From Allodiplogaster sudhausi (Eukaryota > Nematoda > Chromadorea > Rhabditida > Diplogasteridae), in NCBI GenBank assembly GCA_945643635.1, contig CALZFC010000015.1, positions 149,501 through 213,500 of the forward strand: 64,000 nt of DNA, read 5' to 3'. The translations under genes and the position numbers were made by a program. The notes beneath the pieces were generated by a model. It saw nothing but the letters and a program-made list of their open reading frames with translations, had not been told where the DNA came from and searched no databases. Below are positions 14,450-28,548 of this stretch, one piece after another; within the stretch, counting starts at the first letter, position 1, and every line of letters starts with the position of its first letter.

Positions 14450-14536
<87 letters not shown>

Positions 14537-14545
14537 TGCTCCTCA
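14232..14545. repeat. Back-to-back CT and GA tracts (potential large hairpin)
   Basis: A CT tract (about 14307-14358) is followed after a 55-base unique spacer by a GA tract (about 14414-14536). Because CT and GA are complementary, the two arms could pair into an imperfect hairpin in single-stranded DNA or RNA. Confidence 0.7.
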
Positions 14546-15812
14546 TTCTAATTCGGGAGCATCCGCCCTTCTTGTCCACTCTCCGTACTAACTAACCGTT
14601 CTTGGCGAAGCCACGTCATTTTGTGAGAAATCTTCACTTCCGCACAGATTTCTCTTTCTTTTTGCTGTAGAGAAAAATCGCGCTGCCCCTCTCAACTTGT
14701 TATCGCCTTCGGACACAGTCTCAAGGACAGGGGGATATGGAGGTGTTTATATTGAAGAAGAGCTCTTTTATTCGCAGTTGGCGGAGAGGAAAGAAATAGA
14801 GGGGAAGGAATAGAGAGAATGAGAGATAGAGAGAGAGAGACATGGAGAGAGAGGAGAGGAGAAAGGAGCAGAAAGAGATACGGATGTAGATAGTGGAGGT
14901 GACGAGAGTGTACATATGAGAGGAGAAGAAAGACGGAAGGAAATAGAGAGAGGAAGAGGAGAGAGAATGAGAGAGAGAGAGAAGTAGAGACTGAAAGAGG
15001 CAGAGAATAGTGAGAGAGAGTGAGATGAAATGAGAAAAGATTTGTCATTCGTGACTAACTAACACTAACGAACTCAAGAAGGAGTGCGCTACTTGTTAGT
15101 TCGAGTGCTGTCTTTCTCATGTCAGTCGATCTCCCTCTCCGCTCTATCTCTCAGCCTTACTTTTCCTCGCCTTTCTCTCTCTTTTCTCTCTCTATCTTTG
15201 TCTCTTTCTCTCATTCCATCTCCACCTCCTCGTCCCCTTCCGGCATTTAAATTTCAGATATCTCATACCTCATCTGTTTCCTCTTTCCTCTTACCGTCCC
15301 CCTTCTTTCTCTTCTTCTGTATACGTTGATACCTTCATCTTCTTTCCTAGATCAAAGACTACTGGAATCTTTGATCTGAATTCGCGTTCATTCCTCGTGT
15401 AATATCATTGCGCCGACGACTCGTTCAGCCGTCATCAAAGGGGAGATCTTCAGTCATGGCTCTGCGATCTAATCAGCGGCCTACTCTCTTTTGCACACTG
15501 GCTGACAGTGCCTGGGGCTAAGACGGAAACTGAAGTCGCAACTGCGGCATCGTCATTTCATTTTCATCCATTTCATTGTGACGTTCTCTAATCTCTCTCT
15601 TTTTCTGTGTGTCTTTCTCTCTCACTCTCTTTCTCTTTCTTTTTTCTCGCTCTCTCTCTCTATCTCTTTTTCTATGGCTCCCAGTAAACATAATGCATAG
15701 ATCAAAGGATCCGCTGGCGTTCTTGTCCCCAGGATCAAAACGCTAACTTAGGAACTAACGCGATGATTTAACTAGTTGTATGTTATTGCCTCTCTTGTCT
15801 CTGTTTCTCTCA

Positions 15813-15846
<34 letters not shown>

Positions 15847-17384
15847 CTCTCTCTCTCTTTTTTTTCTCCCTCTCTCTCTCTCTCTGTCTGTCTTTCCCTC
15901 TCTCTCCCTCTTTTACCACCACTACAAAACTCCCCAAAACCGTCAACGCAAATGCCCTTTCTATTTTGGACAGCCCATTATTTTCAAGAATGAATAATAC
16001 TAATAAAAATGTATTTGCTTTTGAATGAATAGGCTCTAATGGGATTTTTGTCATTGAAGCTTATTTTTGCATATTTTTATTTATATTGTAGGCGAGCGTA
16101 CAATTCTCCAAATGCCGGTGGATGTTGTTTATGGCTGCTTAGACTCGATGATTTCTGCTTCCTTTTCCTTGTTTTATTATTTTTTATTTCTTTCCATGAT
16201 ATTCTGTTCATCTTGATTTACACTGCATAGTTGTTTCAATTTCCATGCTATTGGTAATTTTCGAATACATTGCACGTATTTATATTTACATATAAGCCGT
16301 GGTTATACACTTTAAAATGTCTCCAAAATTCCTCTCTTTATTCATCTTCTCCCTCCCTATCATTTCATTGCTATCTGTTCTTTTTTCTCCCTCACTCTCT
16401 CATTCACTCACTGTCACTCTCACACTCTCACTCACTCTCTCTCTCACTCTCTCATTCTCACTCTCTCACACTCATTAGATTCCCCCAATTTTGTATCTAA
16501 TTACATTTACATATTTACGATTCAATCATCGTGCACTGAGTTTGCCTCGGATACCAATGATCGGAGAGTTCAAGAAGTTTCCTTGGTAAGGACAAAATTG
16601 TCTGCTTAAAACTTAGAAAAATGGCTGTAGCCAGCTCATGTGACCTTTTCATCTCTTATACAATTGATAAATTCCCCTTTACCGCCCGTAGCTGCCCACT
16701 TGCATCATAGCCACTGTTTTCCTGTCTATGGCTCGGAAGCCTACTCTTCTTCTTATGAGCCACATCTGCTATCACCAAGTGAGCCAGGCTGAATCGGTAG
16801 CAATTTTGAGCGTCGCTGCACTACCGGTGGAATTATTCATGACTACCAAAGAAGTACACCCACAATTACGATTCTCTCTCTACCTCTCTCTCTGTCTCTC
16901 TCTGTCTGTTTCCCTGTCTCTCTCTGTCTCTCTGTCTTTCTCTCTCTAATCTCTTTCTCTCTCTCTCTCTCTCCCTTTCTCTCTCTCTGTCTGCCTCTCA
17001 CGCTCCTTCCAAGCAGGGCAGATCCATTATCACCTTCCTACGCACTATCGTGCACATCTTCTTCTATCTATCTTTCTAGTCGAGCATTTCAAGTATTCGT
17101 GCAAAACTAAGAAAAAAATGGTCTTGAATCGCCGAGGGCATATTTAAAAGCGTATGATTAAAGATAAGAGAGTGTCTGGAGTCATGACAGGCAATTATTT
17201 GTTCATTCGTTGTCGAAATGTGGTGCTCTTCTGCGCTGTAAAACACAATTCCGCTCAAATTGTAACATTTGCTCTGCGTAACATTTGAATAGTTCGCTCC
17301 AGGGTAACAATCTTCGCGCGAAGCAACCCGCTCCATGACATCTGCAACGACGCGTCGGACATCAGTGGAGTCTAGGTTAGCGGC

Positions 17385-17437
<53 letters not shown>

Positions 17438-18494
17438 TCTCTCTCTCTTTCTCTCATTCTCTCATTCTCTCTCTACCACTCTCTCCCTCTCTCCATCTTT
17501 TCCAGTTTCTCTCTCTCGGCCATCTCTATCCCCTTTTCTCTCTCCCTATCTCGTCTTCTTCTCCTTTGTGCTTCTCACCATATCCTATTGCCCCTACATA
17601 TTTCCCATTCTTTTTCTATTACTTTCTTCTCTTCCAGTATCTTCATTTTCGCAACATCAGTTGTGGCTCACTTCCTCTTTTCTTTGTTAGCCAATAGTTT
17701 GCATATTTGATTCACCGCTATTTCTCTCTTGCTCCTCTCTCTCACTCTCTCTCTCTCCTTCCCTCGTTCTCCGTCTCTCTGCTCCTCTCTTTCTCTCTCT
17801 CACTCTCTCTCTCCTTATCTTCTGATCAGCCTTACCCGGTCGACCACTGCGTTCCCTCTCCTCTGCCCACCACAGGCTATCATCAGCAATTCTTATGCTT
17901 AAAAAAGGCTAGCGCCCTTCCTTTCCTCCTTGTTCTCCATCTTATTCTTGCCAAGCTGCTCTATGTTTGCCTTTTACTCGGAAGGCAACAGCAGCACATA
18001 CAAGAAAGGTGTTGCATTTCTCGTTATCATCTCTCGCTGTCTCTCTCTCTCTCTATCTCTCTCTCTCCTTCTGTTTCAATCTCTGTCTCTCTCTCTCTCT
18101 CCTTTCTCTGCTTCTCTCTCTCTCTCACTTTCTCTCTCCAATGAGACCGATGAGATCCCCTCACTACCCCTTGAACACGTCGATGATATGTCATCTTCGC
18201 TGTACTTACTCCCCTTGTGATGTCAAGTTGATCTTGTCAAGTTGTTTGGTGAACTTTTATGCAAGAAACACTCGTCTAGCACTATTCTTTTCAAGAAAAT
18301 ATCCACAAATAGGGTATTCTTCTTTTTTTTTGTATATATTCAAACATTTTAGATCAATAGGCGAGAATTAAGGAGACTTTTCTAAAGGCCATGATGAGTT
18401 ATCGCGGTATTCTTCTTAATGAAGCATGGTCTTGATTGGCAAGGAGACTTTCTTGTTGAGAAAGAGAAAGGGAGGGAAAGAGGGAGAGTAAGTG

Positions 18495-18534
<40 letters not shown>

Positions 18535-19107
18535 ATTAGTATCGTCATTCAGCTGGTTGACGTCTGGCTTCTGACGCTGTTTTCTGTAGCATGTGGGAAA
18601 GTGGGAGAGAAAGTGATAGAGAGAGTGAGAGAGTGAGAGAGAGAGAATAGATAGAGTGAGTGAGAGAGACAGGGGGAAGGGTTAAGGAGAGAAAATCAAG
18701 AGAGGGATTGAGTAATGGAGAGAGATAACATAACATGTTCAACAAGCACTTTCACAAGAATAAAAAAAAGTGCGCAATTTTGGGTGCGTACCCGTGAAAG
18801 CCTGCGACAGCAAGAGAGAGAGAGAGAGAGAAAGAAAAAGAGAGAAAGAGAGAGAGAGGGAGAGAAAGAGAGAGAGAGAGGGAGAGAGACCCAGACAGAA
18901 TATGACAACACACGTCGACATTCCGTGATTAGCGTCGTTTCGGTGGCATGCGAAGGTTCACGGTGAAAATAACACACAACATCTTCTACGGCATCTTGTT
19001 CAGTGCTAGGGGAGGAGGTTGGAGAGAAGAGAGACGAAACGAGGGACTGAGAGAACGAGAAAGGGAGAGAGAGAGGGATTGAAGAGAATTTAGGTAGAGA
19101 GAGAGAA

Positions 19108-19142
<35 letters not shown>

Positions 19143-21167
19143 AAGAAAGAGAAAGTTTACAATTCCGGAGATGACGACAACCTCATCCATCTGGCCTTTC
19201 TTCATATGTACATATGTAAGAATATATTCTTATATATATATAAAGTTTTTTTTTAGTTAAAAGCAATAAATAAAGTCTATGGATACCTCGAATTTATGAA
19301 TTAAAGAAGCTTTATCTTTCACTCGCCATCAAGCATACCATTCCATCTCTCTGTCATCCACTCTGATCTCCTCGCTCTTCTCTCATTCTTATTCTCTGCG
19401 GTGTCCGATCACAAATGGTCAGAGTCATTCCTTGTTTCTTTTCTTTTCACTACTCTCTTCCTGCCTCGGCTCTTCGCTAGCGATTTTGTCATATGTAAAA
19501 AGTTATGAAGGATCAATGTGGACGTTAGAGAGAGAGAGAGAAGAAAAGAGAGAGAGAGAGAGAGTGAGAGAGAAAGAAAGGAAAAGAGAGAGAAAGATAG
19601 AGAGAAAGAGTAGAAAAGTGAGAGATGGACAAAGAGAGATGGAATGTTTAGAGAATGCGAAATATGACACGTGGCTCTGAGGACTCTCGGAAATGCTAAT
19701 TGAGCTCCGTTATTCCTCCGTCTAGCCCCTTGGGGATCACACTCTTCTTTTGTAGCCGGAGCTGAAGGGGGGGGGGCTATCACGAAGAAGAGAGAAGAAA
19801 TCACGAGTGAAAGAGATGGAGTCGGAAGAAGGCAATATCACGAAATTGCCCTCTTAACATATTTTATCAATTTATCTTGCACTTTCTCTCCACTCTCTAA
19901 TTCTCTCTCTCTCCTTCTCTCTCTCTCTATTTATCTCACATCTACCATTCCAAGTATCTCTTTCTCTCTCCCTTCAACCAGAATATCAGCTTTGCCAATG
20001 GTGCTGCGCTGATACTTTACATCTTGTCTTTACTGAAACTCAATCGCTTGTTCCCCTCCAAGCATACATTTCTGCTCATCTTAAACTGTAATTACTGACT
20101 GTTCCAGCACCTAGGGCATCTTTGAAGGAAATAATTGATGATTCCACACGTGAAGCTTTCTCTCTTTCTCTCTCTCCCGTTCATTCCTCGTTCTTTCTTT
20201 CTTTCTTTCTACATTTCTCCCTCTGTATGTCCAACTATCCCTCTGCCTCTGTTTCATCCCACTTCAATGAATATCTCCAAGTCCGAAAGGAACTCGTGTC
20301 CTTTCTCTGTCTTTCTGCTAGAAAGAACCGCTCTTAATCAGCGGATTTCTCTGGAAATGTCAGAATTGCATAAGCATTCGGCATTGAGAGGAGTTTTCTG
20401 GCACTTGTTTCCTTTTTCTTCTTCTCTCAAGCACGAGGTTCAGTTGACTGTGCAGTAAACAAGTGGTTTCATTTGTACATATGTATGTATATATGTACGC
20501 TAGACTTTGGATGGCTAGCGTTCGCTCAGAGGACATTCTAAAAATTTTTTACGATAAGTTGAAAGTAAGTATGTAGTCTCTTGATATATGCATGAAGACC
20601 CTTTGTTTGTCATATGAAAGCGACTCCGCGGAGTTGTTGGAGTGGTCGTTAATTATGCGAGAATGTCAGCGATGGCTTCCACAGTCAAGAGGGGCTGGAA
20701 GAGGCGTGGGAGGGAGGTGGATGTTGTGTTTGTGTTGATCGCTCTAATGAGAAACCACTGCTCCAAATGCATTTGTAGCTTGCAAGAGAGCCCCCCCCCC
20801 CTCTTGAAGCATGGAAAATAGATAAAAGAATAAAAAATCATACATAATACTTGCATTTGTTGACTCAGTTTTAATGCCTGACAACATTGTAAGTTGGTAA
20901 ATTGAGGGGATTCAAGACTTTATTCTAGGATTTAATGCTTCTCGGATATATATTTCTTCTTTTCCGTTCCGTTTTTTTCTCTTTTCTCTTTATTCTTTTC
21001 CTTCTTTTTCTCTCTCTCCCTCTTCCCTCTATTCACTTTTCTGTGTCCTATCCCTATCGCCCGCTCTCCCTCCTTCCCTCCCTTCTTCTCTCTCTCCCTC
21101 TCCTCTCCCCCCTCTCTCTCTCCCTCTCCACTCCCCCCCCCTCTCTCTCTCTCTCTCTCTCTTGCAG

Positions 21168-22885
21168 TTGCACCCTGGCTGGGTATAGCGTGCTGCTGGC
21201 CGTGCTGGTCGCCCTTCTCTCGTCACCGCCCGTCGAGGCGAATCTCCGTCTGTGCGGGCCGCGTCTCACGCAGACCATCATTAAGATCTGCCGGAGCCAG
21301 ATCTGCGGCGGATATGCTGTCGCCAAGCGTAAGAGGAGAACGAGAGAGGGAGAGAGATTTAGAGAGAGAGATGGAGGGAGAGAGATGGAGAGAGAGATGG
21401 AGAGAGAGAGAGGAGAGAGAGAGGAGAGAGAGATTTAGAGTGAGAGAGAGAGATGGAGAGAGAGATGGAGAGAGAGAGGAGAGAGAGGATAGCAAGAGAG
21501 ATGGGAGAACGAGTAAGGTGCAGAGACATAAAATAATAAAGTATAATAAGCGAATGAAAATAAATCGCATCCTTTCAGGCGGCGACTCGTCAGTAATCAA
21601 TAGAAATCTGCTGACAAATAGAGCAGACGAAGAGGAGGAAGAAGATGACAATGTTGAGCAGCTGTCTTCTCCAAGGCTATCGGTCAGTATTAAGCATCGT
21701 AATAAATACATTTTCTTTTGACATAAAAAAGTCAGATCTTTAATGGCTATATCATCTGTAAATCTTTCTTAAATGCAAGGTATTGATTGTGAGATTTTGG
21801 TAAGTTAATTTGTAAAAAAAATGAACAAATATTAACTGAATAAAGAATATAAATTTGTCCAGTTATCGCCGTGGCTCTCCGTGACGTCGCACCACGCGGC
21901 GAAGCGCTCGGGAGGCGGCATCGCGACCGAGTGCTGCCTGAAGAGATGTTCGTACTCGTATCTCAAGACATTCTGCTGCGAGGCGCCCGAGGGTGGCCAG
22001 ACGACAGGGCAGGCGTCGCCGCGCCCGGCCGCCATCTCCGCCCCGCCACCGCCGCAGCCAGTACAGCATGTCCCGAGGCCCGTCATTGAACAGGTAACGA
22101 ATCTCGATTTTTTTTATTCTGTCTCTATCTTACGATTAGAAATCATTTCTGTAGCATGCATTTTACAACATGCATAACTGCGTGCCAATCCGCAGATAAA
22201 CATGAATTATAAAGTTTTCTGCAAATTTTATTTTGAAAATTTTCTATTTCAACCATCTTCTTCCTTCTCTCGCAATCTCTCTGTCATTTTATGCCTGAGT
22301 GATGTGACAAAAAGTTATGTAGAAAAATCGACCCGAAAAGCGATACCTCCAAGCAGATTTCGTTCTTCCGAGAAGGCTGATTTTTCATGCAGAACCTAGT
22401 GAACTTGGCTAATGAGCGAAGGAGAAAGAGAGTGGAAGGGAGAGAGAGAGCGATGAGAGAGACAGGAGGGGAAGAGAGAGTGGGAAAGAAATACAGAAAT
22501 AAAGAGATGAGAGACGACATAAAAGTAGTATAATATGTACATACATGCATACGTGAGCTTGCCCAGTTTCTTTCTTCGTAATCCACACATCGGCTCCGTC
22601 CACGGACATTCGATCGTTGTGTGCCCATTAACGACCTTTATCCGTCTCGTTATACTTGTGCTCGAACTACGAGAATGTCTTTTTAGTCATTCATTCAATA
22701 TATTTATTTAAATATTTATGGATTTTATTTAAATCTAAAAACTTAATTTCCAGGCACTCGCTCCGATTTCACGGCCCCGCTTGTCCTCTTCTGGCAGACG
22801 ACTCGGCAATTCGTTCAATGACATTGAAGAGGAAGAAGAGGACGAGGAAGAAGATGATTCAGAGGAGAACGAGGAGAGGCGATGA
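21168..22885 (+). CDS. Insulin-like peptide precursor with long C-terminal tail (5' exon missing)
   Basis: Secreted ligand of the insulin/IGF receptor family. Exons: 21168-21328, 21579-21682, 21863-22093, 22754-22885, all GT-AG and in phase (about 208 residues). Exon 1 supplies a hydrophobic signal core (YSVLLAVLVALL) and a B chain with C-x11-C-x4-C. Exon 2 begins after a KR processing site and is an acidic C-peptide-like linker. Exon 3 has another KR site, then the A chain SGGGIATECCLKRC with CC-x3-C-x8-CC spacing. The additional Cys in each chain fits the nematode beta type with a fourth disulfide. The A chain is followed by a Pro-rich segment and, in exon 4, a GRR site and an Asp/Glu-rich tail. 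The first base of 21168 completes a split codon, so a start-Met exon must lie upstream, and I could not identify it. The first intron is a GA microsatellite starting at the donor. Confidence 0.85.
21338..21500. repeat. GA microsatellite in insulin-gene intron
   Basis: The compound GAGA/GAGATGGA tract begins a few bases after the donor at 21329 and fills the first half of the intron. Confidence 0.9.
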
Positions 22886-23018
22886 ACAGATGCACACCCG
22901 GTGAACACACGGTCAATAGACGGGGAGATTCGACCGTCTCTCTCACCCCGTTTAGGAACTTCTTCGCTTTCTATCGCGGGCTTATCAACAGTAGATCATA
23001 CAATGGATTAGCAAGATT

Positions 23019-23079
<61 letters not shown>

Positions 23080-26000
23080 GCTACTGTGCCATCTCTCTGC
23101 CACTCTCGTACTCTCTCTCCCTCTCTCGCTTTCCCATTCTCCTACAACCTTATGCAATCGATCCCCTTTATGACGTCGTCCTTTCCTGGTTGTGAGCCCT
23201 GTGGCATATGCAATGACGGCTTGACAGTATTGTACTCTTCTCAAGACCAATATATTTTGTGCTCTCTTTCTCTCTCCCGTTGTCTCTCATTCCTTTTCTC
23301 CATCTTTCCATTCTCTCTCTCTTATTATCTCTCTTTCTCTCTCTCTTTCCCTCTCGCTCTCTCTCTAAGCTTCTCGTTCCCAGTGCACTCTAAATAAGCT
23401 ATGGTTGTTGTCAACATCGCTGTCACTAGACGAACAGTCTCCCTCTATACTCTAATCCAGCTAATGTCCTTTTGCATTTCTGAGAATGTGCTTGCCATTT
23501 TTTTCATCTCTCTGTCTCTGTCTCTCTCTTTGTCTCCCCTTCTCTCGCTGTCTCTCTATCTTTGTCTCTCTCTATCTCTTCCTCCCTCTCTCTTTCCCTC
23601 TCCGTTCAATTCGCCCACCTCCCTGACCTCCCACTTGTATTCGTCCATTAGAGTAGTGTCAATATGTCTGACAAATATCAACTCTGGTTCTTCTTCTCTT
23701 CTTCATCTCCCAAGGAAAGAGTTCTCTCTCCGACATGTCTATTTCTGTTGTTTCACAACTCTCAAAGTTGAAGCAGTTTAAAAAAAATGGAAAGAAGCAT
23801 TTTGTTTTTGTATTTTCACCCTTGCCATATCCCTGTGGTACGTAAGACCTTAAAAAGCAGATAGAATTGGAACAGGACATGTCTTTTCACCTCAGCAAAT
23901 CTCGATCAATGCATTTTATTTCTTTTATTATTATTATTATTATTTTCTTCTTCTTTATTGTATCACACTCTGTTACGATAATTAACATACCACTCTGGCA
24001 TGCAATAGAAAACACCCTCTCGAGAAATTTCCACGTATTTTGTAAAATCATCGTTGTTTATTAATTGCACCGTAATTTCTTTGGTATTTTGTCTAGCAGA
24101 AAGCCATTCTTCAACATTCTTCCACTCTCGCGATAAAAGGAGATAAAGACGTGCGATTGGTGTTAGAATAAAGACTCTTGAGTAGGTGTAGAGGAAACAC
24201 ATGCGTACGATGGAAGGGAACTAGAAAACATGTCAACCGACAACATATTATACAATATTCTTACCGTAATCGCATTAAATGTATCTTATTTGCCATTCAT
24301 CTAAAGATTCAAAAAGCCCGAAGGGATTTGGAAGCCACTTGGCGGTTTTAGATTAGTAAAATTTATTAATATCTTGAATCTGTTGTCCGCCCTACACAGA
24401 GGAAAAAGATTAAACAAGTTGATGAGATGATTTTGTGCCTTTGGCTAAAGCATTAGAAAGCACAGCTTCGTGGAATGTTTGTTGTTAGTGTCTAGTTTTA
24501 CCGGAGAGAACGCGGCTGTGCTGTGGTTGGCCTTCCAAAACATTCATGGGACACTGCGACAGCGGTAGGGAACTAGACTCTAGTTTTAACTAGAGTTTAG
24601 GAGGAAGAGTGTTCTGAGCGAGAGAGAGAGGAGAGTGTAAGAGATAGAGAGGGAAAGAGAGAGAGAGCGAGAGAGTTAGAGGGATGAGAGATACAAAGAA
24701 ATGATCAAAGCACAGCGGACGCCACTCCACACGAGTCCGGGCACATGACACAGTGAGAAACGTGCAGTGTTCCATCTTTCTTTCACTTCCTTCGCATGGT
24801 TAAGGAGAAGTCGTAGCGAAGATCTCTTCCATGCAATATTTTCAATATTTTCCTTTTTTTTTAATATTTATTTATTAGATTTATTGAAATTAAATGCAGA
24901 CGTTCATTTATTTGCTTATATTTTTCCTCAGCAACTGTTCAATGTATGTATCTAAATCAAATAAATACGATGGTTTCGAGGTTAAAAAAATACATAATTA
25001 TCAAGTTATCAGATGAATACGTAAGCAGCGACGTTCTCTATTTCACTTCTTTCAAGAGCCCAGTGAGGAATCCATTTTATCTCCTCTTCCCTCCCTTCGT
25101 CTCTCTCTCTCTTCTCTCTCTCTCTTCCTCTCTGTCTCTTCTTCACTGTTTTCTCTCTCCGGAGCTCTCAGACTCTCCACTAATTGCTTCGCTATTCTAC
25201 AACGCTGTAGCCACTCCTCCGTCTATGACGAACACGATATTTTTAATCGTGCTTTAATTCGCTGTTTTTTCTCGATACTTTCGATCTTTTCTTTTATCTT
25301 TTGTATCCCAATTAGCATGAAGCTTCTCGCTAACGTTTCTCTCTCTCTTTTTCTTTCTCTGTCTGCTTTTCTTTCTCTTTCTTAAAGGATCTTCTTATGC
25401 TCTCTACGAATCTCTCTCTCTCTCCCTTTTTTTTCTCTCTATTCGAATCCTACTTGTTAAAAACAATATGACAGACTCGTTAAGCACGTAAAATGACATC
25501 ATAATATCAAGAGCTGTTATAAGGGTTCTTGTTCTCTAGGTTTTGAATAGGCATTCCATGCATGATGCCGTGGACCTGCAAACAGATACGCATCAATTTC
25601 CCTCCTTTCCTTCTCTCTCAAACTCTTCTCTCTCAATGTCTCTTTGTTTATCTCTCTTTCTCTCGCTCTCTCTCTCCATCTCTCTCTCTCTTTTTCTCTC
25701 TCTCTCGCTCTCTCACTCTATTTTTCTCCCTGCTGCATATGAATATTATTGCGCAGTTCCAAGAATGGCTGCAAAGTTTTCTTTGCAATTAGACATCTTT
25801 AGAATATGAAATTTGTAAAAAAAAAACTTGAGAAAGAGATCTAATTTATTAGAGGCTTCAAATAATCACCTACGTCAGAGCTTCCATGAATTCATGGAAT
25901 TACTCTAAAAAAAAACAAGCGCAAAATATGTTATGAAACATGAAGAAAAATATGTAGAAAATGTTCTTAAAGAAAAAAAAACAGTATACTGTAAAATTTG

Positions 26001-26943
26001 CCGTGTATCCAGACTCATGGTAAGCAAGAAAGTGTTGTTTGAACATGTGACGCGAGCTCTGAACTTGAGAAGAACAAAGTCCGCACCACAATGATTGCCA
26101 GCCGCTTGACCATTCGCGTTAGATGCTGCGGAAAACGACAGTCTAGTCTCTCCCTCTCCCTCTCCCTCGCTCTCCGTCTCTCTCTCTCCCTCTGTCTCTC
26201 TCTCCCTCTGTCTCTCTCTCCCTCCCTCTCTCCCTTTCTCTCTCTCCCTCTCTCCCTCTCCCTCTCATGTCTCTCATTCTCTCTCACTCTCTCACTCTCT
26301 CTCTCTCTCTCATCTCAATCAGTGGCAGCTTAGCCTTTTTTTAATCAGGACCTTGGACCGCTCCTGCAAAAGTTGATAACAAAGTAGTCTACGGAATTTC
26401 ATCTGCTGATTTGATTTTCTGTAGTTTAGCGCTATGGCGAATTATGGAAAGAGAGAGAGGGAGAGACAGAGAGTGCGAGATAACAAGCGTGATGTAGAGA
26501 TAGAGACAAAGAAAGAGAGATATAAAGAGAGAAATTGAGAGCGAGAAAGGTAGGAAGAACGAAGCTTAAGATAGAATTTACTCCTAGTTGATACGGTATT
26601 ACCTCCTCATAGCCGACATAGAAAAGTCTTGTCTACACAGCTGTCTTGATTGCAATGCAATTCTGCTCTCCTAACTTCAATCCTCCATGATCTTAAACTA
26701 TAAGTTAAAACGTTAGAGAAATTCTACTTGAATCATTGTCTTTTGATTATAGTTGATAAAAGAAGAAGCAGAGCTCCAATGTTTTCTGACCATCTCTATC
26801 CCAATGTTCTCATTGGATCGTTATACTTTCTTAACTTCATCTCCTTCTTCTTATTGTTTGCGATGGTAAATAAAAGAAATAAAAACCCTTAGAAAAGGCA
26901 GTTGATAACTATTTGAAACATGTGTGAAACGGCCCGCTCCCAG
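22886..26943. other. Intergenic DNA with CT tracts, no gene seen
   Basis: Contains CT tracts near 23018-23080, 23260-23365, 23505-23600, 25100-25140, 25600-25720 and 26150-26310, and AT-rich sequence such as the TTA repeat at 23928-23945. No exon with paired splice sites and family similarity was found. Confidence 0.55.
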
Positions 26944-28493
26944 ATGGACTCATCTCCGCTGCTCGCCTCGCCGAGTCTTCCCTCTCGATTCTACGACTTT
27001 GTCCTCGACCTTGGCGGCCACGATGAATTCACCGTCGCCGTCGTCGGAACCTCGGTCGTTGGTCCGTTCCTAGGCTGTTATTTCCTTCTTTTGCCCTGAA
27101 CCCCCCCCCCCCCAACCCCTTCAAAAATCTAAAACGTTCCATGAATATTCCACTAAGTCTATCATAATCATCAGAATCATGGCGTATGCAAGTTATTTTT
27201 CTTTCGCCACAAAAGAAATTGTTTACCTTCTTGTCATTTGTTTATGATGTCTACAATACATACATATGTGCATGTTTGTGTTGAAACATTAAAAAAAGAG
27301 AGGAAAACGGATCCAAAGTCAAAAATATTTTTAACAACAGATTGCACAGTTTGTACATACATATTTTTTTTATCTCCAACATCTATGAACATTTCATAAA
27401 TATCTCAGGAATGCTGTATTATGCGTTATTCAATGTCTTCTTCGTCTTCCTCGACTTTGTCGACCCAGCCTGGGTGCAACCATATCGTGTGCAGGAAGGA
27501 GACAATAAAAAGGTTAAAAAATTATTTATTATAAATAAATACATTGGATATACATTAGACATTCAGTAATTTTTGTAATGTGTGAATAAAGCCTTGACAC
27601 AAATCCTTTTTTACTCCTTCTAAATCTATTCTCGTCAGGTCTCCTTCGCCAGATGGCTCCGCGCTTTCAAGTTGATCAGCTTCAATCTCGTCGTCGTTGG
27701 TCCAATCTGCGCCTACCGTAATCATTTACTGTCATTTTGTTGGGTCATAAGTTGGAGCAATAAAAGGATCGTTAATCAAGAAACAAGAACTTGTTCTCTT
27801 CAATACAAATACAACGAAGTCAATCCTTAAAATATAATGACTAATGATGATTAATGTTGCAGTGGCTTACAAGCTGAGCGGCTTCGACATGTCGCGTGAG
27901 CTGCCCTCTCTGCCCGTGGCACTCGCACACATTGCAGTGTTCACCATCTGCGAAGAGATCGGCTTTTATTATACTCATCGGTGAGTAGAGATTAAAGAGA
28001 TTGGAGAGATAGAGAGTGAGAGAAAGAGACAGAGAGAAAGAGTGAGATGGAGAGAAAGAGAAAGAGACAAATAGAGAAACGGGAAATAAGAGACATTTCA
28101 GCCTTTTCCACCATCCGCGCATCTACAAGTACGTCCACAAGATTCATCACGAATGGACAGCGCCAGTCTGTAAGTGGAAAGGAGATGAAGAAAGAGAAGA
28201 GAGGAGCAAGGAAGCAATCGCTTTGAAGGGAGAAGGCACAAGAGAGTGACGAAGAAAAAGTGTCATGATACTGCTAAAGACAAGTTAAAGTAATGGATTT
28301 AATTAAATAACTGAAATAAATGCCCATATTTTTATTGTTGCAGCAATCACGAGTATCTACGCTCACCCGATCGAGCACGCCCTCTCTAATCTCATGCCGA
28401 TTCTTTCTGGTAAGGAGGTCCTTCTCACTTTCTCTCTCTATTCCTCTCTCTCACCTTCCCTCTTTTTCTCTCTCCCTTTCTCTCCCCCTCTTC

Positions 28494-28548
<55 letters not shown>

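Larger units (their letters stand above)
4406..21167. repeat. Gene-free region dominated by CT/GA microsatellites
   Basis: About 16.7 kb between the pyrophosphatase and the insulin-like gene. I found no exon with family similarity and no tRNA- or rRNA-like sequence. It contains several dozen perfect or compound CT or GA tracts, often with interrupting A, T, C or G single bases, for example around 5350-5440, 5533-5630, 5755-5890, 9725-9775, 11465-11600, 14310-14545, 17387-17455 and 18035-18140. Blocks on the two strands alternate without obvious order. Unannotated non-coding RNA genes cannot be excluded by eye. Confidence 0.7.

Noticed and set aside
20511..20564. Possible first exon for the insulin-like gene (MASVRSEDILKIFYDKLK with a GTAAGT donor)
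   Set aside because: It ends in phase 0 while the next exon needs phase 2, so joining them gives a stop within seven codons; it also lacks signal-peptide character.
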